A stretch of DNA of 13,175 bases, from assembly GCA_030632625.1 (NCBI GenBank), contig DAOVUK010000037.1, positions 1 through 13,175 on the forward strand, read 5' to 3'. Below the pieces are notes generated by a model. That model had not been told where the DNA came from. It ran no database searches and saw only the letters and a list, made by a program, of their open reading frames with translations. Both the position numbers and the translations under genes were made by a program. This DNA comes from Gammaproteobacteria bacterium. Its GTDB lineage: Bacteria; Pseudomonadota; Gammaproteobacteria; GRL18. Every line of letters starts with the position of its first letter. Positions within the stretch are counted from its first letter, which is position 1. Shown piece after piece: positions 12,337 through 13,175 of this stretch.

Positions 12337-13175
12337 ATGATCTCCAGCCAATCCGATATTCTCCTCACGACAATTAATGCCAGCTACATCCATGCTTCAG
12401 TGGGTCTTCGCTATCTTTATGCCAATCTGGATGAATTGCAGTCCCGAACCTCAATTTTGGAATTTACCAGCCATTTAAGACCTGCTGATATTGCTGAAAA
12501 AATACTTCAGATGAAACCCCGGATAATTGGTTTTGGTGTTTATATCTGGAATACTGAGCATACGACAAAGGTAGTCAGTTTGTTAAAAGCGGTGGCACCT
12601 GAAATTATTGTCATTATTGGCGGTCCGGAAGTCAGTTATGAATATGAACAACAGGAAATATTTCATTTAGCCGATTATTTAATTCCAGGCGCAGCTGATA
12701 CGGGGTTTGCCACTTTATGCGGTCATTTATTACAACACAGTAATAACAATTCTAATGCTGACTTTGTGCCTGACAGGAAACTATTCAAAGTTCAGGAACC
12801 GCCGCTTGAACTGCTTAAACTGCCTTATCAATATTATACCGATGAAGATTTAAAAAATCGGGTTCTGTACGTCGAAGCTTCACGGGGTTGTCCTTTTAAA
12901 TGTGAATTTTGTCTGTCGGCCTTAGACAAAACTTCTGTGCCATTTGATATTGATATTTTTCTTAATGAAATAAAAAATCTCTATGAACGAGGCGCTCGAA
13001 ATTTTAAGTTTGTTGATAGAACGTTTAACCTTAAAATTCAAACCAGTTTAAAAATACTTGAATTCTTTCTGCAACGACTGGATGACCGGCTGTTTTTACA
13101 TTTTGAAATAATTCCCGACCGTTTACCTGATGCCTTAAAAGAAATTATTACCCGCTTTCCGGCTGACTGCTTACA
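12337..13175 (+). CDS. B12-binding domain radical SAM protein (DUF4080-like), 3' end outside the window
   Basis: The first 279 codons are present, open to the window edge. ATG 12337 is the only in-frame start, since a TAA lies immediately upstream; the ribosome site is poor (AGGCG, about 12 nt away). The N-terminal cobalamin-binding-like domain (about 6-135) begins ILLTTINASYIHASVGLRYL and contains IIGFGVYIWN and IVIIGGPEVSYE, a pattern typical of B12-dependent radical SAM proteins with a DUF4080 C-terminus. The radical SAM core starts at YVEASRGCPFKCEFC, whose C-x-x-x-C-x-x-C (Cys185, 189, 192) binds the 4Fe-4S cluster. A second conserved strand, FKFVDRTFN, follows (about 223-231). The usual GEGE at the domain linker is replaced by GAADTGF. 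The reaction is unknown; a methylation or ring-modifying role is typical for the superfamily. It is an independent unit downstream of the hairpin at 12211-12243. Confidence 0.82.
   Translation, partial: MISSQSDILLTTINASYIHASVGLRYLYANLDELQSRTSILEFTSHLRPADIAEKILQMKPRIIGFGVYIWNTEHTTKVVSLLKAVAPEIIVIIGGPEVSYEYEQQEIFHLADYLIPGAADTGFATLCGHLLQHSNNNSNADFVPDRKLFKVQEPPLELLKLPYQYYTDEDLKNRVLYVEASRGCPFKCEFCLSALDKTSVPFDIDIFLNEIKNLYERGARNFKFVDRTFNLKIQTSLKILEFFLQRLDDRLFLHFEIIPDRLPDALKEIITRFPADCL

Noticed and set aside
12315..12360. ATG at 12315 as the start of the radical SAM gene
   Set aside because: It is in a different reading frame and soon meets a stop; the 12337 ATG is in frame with the B12-binding domain.

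Overview
The window reads as AT-rich chromosomal DNA of a gammaproteobacterium. Support for this comes from an HtpG C-terminus of enterobacterial type, an MltF-like lytic transglycosylase, a Fur box close to the gammaproteobacterial consensus, and sigma-70-like promoters. A secreted DsrE-like protein, a FliL-like protein, a Cache sensor and a B12-binding radical SAM protein would fit an aquatic or sulfur-cycle lineage. Genus and species cannot be named from sequence alone.

Layout. Bases 1-1731 (+): the 3' end of htpG; a decayed group II truncated haemoglobin carrying a large imperfect palindrome where its 5' half should be; a FliL-domain protein; and a secreted DsrE/F-like protein with its own promoter. 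Bases 1732-2404 are non-coding. They hold a 163-bp MITE with 13-bp terminal inverted repeats and an 8-bp target duplication, set among copies of a 13-mer, followed by a Fur box ahead of an unrecognised 121-aa gene. Bases 2857-4482 (-): a very AT-rich membrane sensor (Cache-like, TM, GAF) with no output domain. Bases 4647-5208 (-): a BrnT/BrnA toxin-antitoxin pair whose antitoxin tail is encoded by an attC-like integron recombination site, with a promoter/operator placed so tightly that the toxin mRNA may be leaderless.

Bases 5326-10154 (-) form one probable operon from a good promoter: a small methyltransferase, a lipoprotein lytic transglycosylase with two solute-binding domains, and, overlapping it by 4 nt, an MsbA-type ABC exporter. 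Upstream on the same strand is a secreted alpha/beta hydrolase (10177-10986). Divergent from it is a membrane-anchored low-complexity protein (11338-12183) with a Tyr/Asn/Gln/Gly prion-like tail and an in-frame 9-bp tandem repeat. The window ends inside a B12-binding radical SAM gene (12337 onward).

The most distinctive points are the attC-embedded BrnTA cassette, the MITE in its tandem-repeat target, the coupled double-SBP transglycosylase/ABC exporter pair, the Fur-box orphan gene, the output-less sensor and the prion-like membrane protein. I see no CRISPR array, tRNA, rRNA, transposase or integrase gene.
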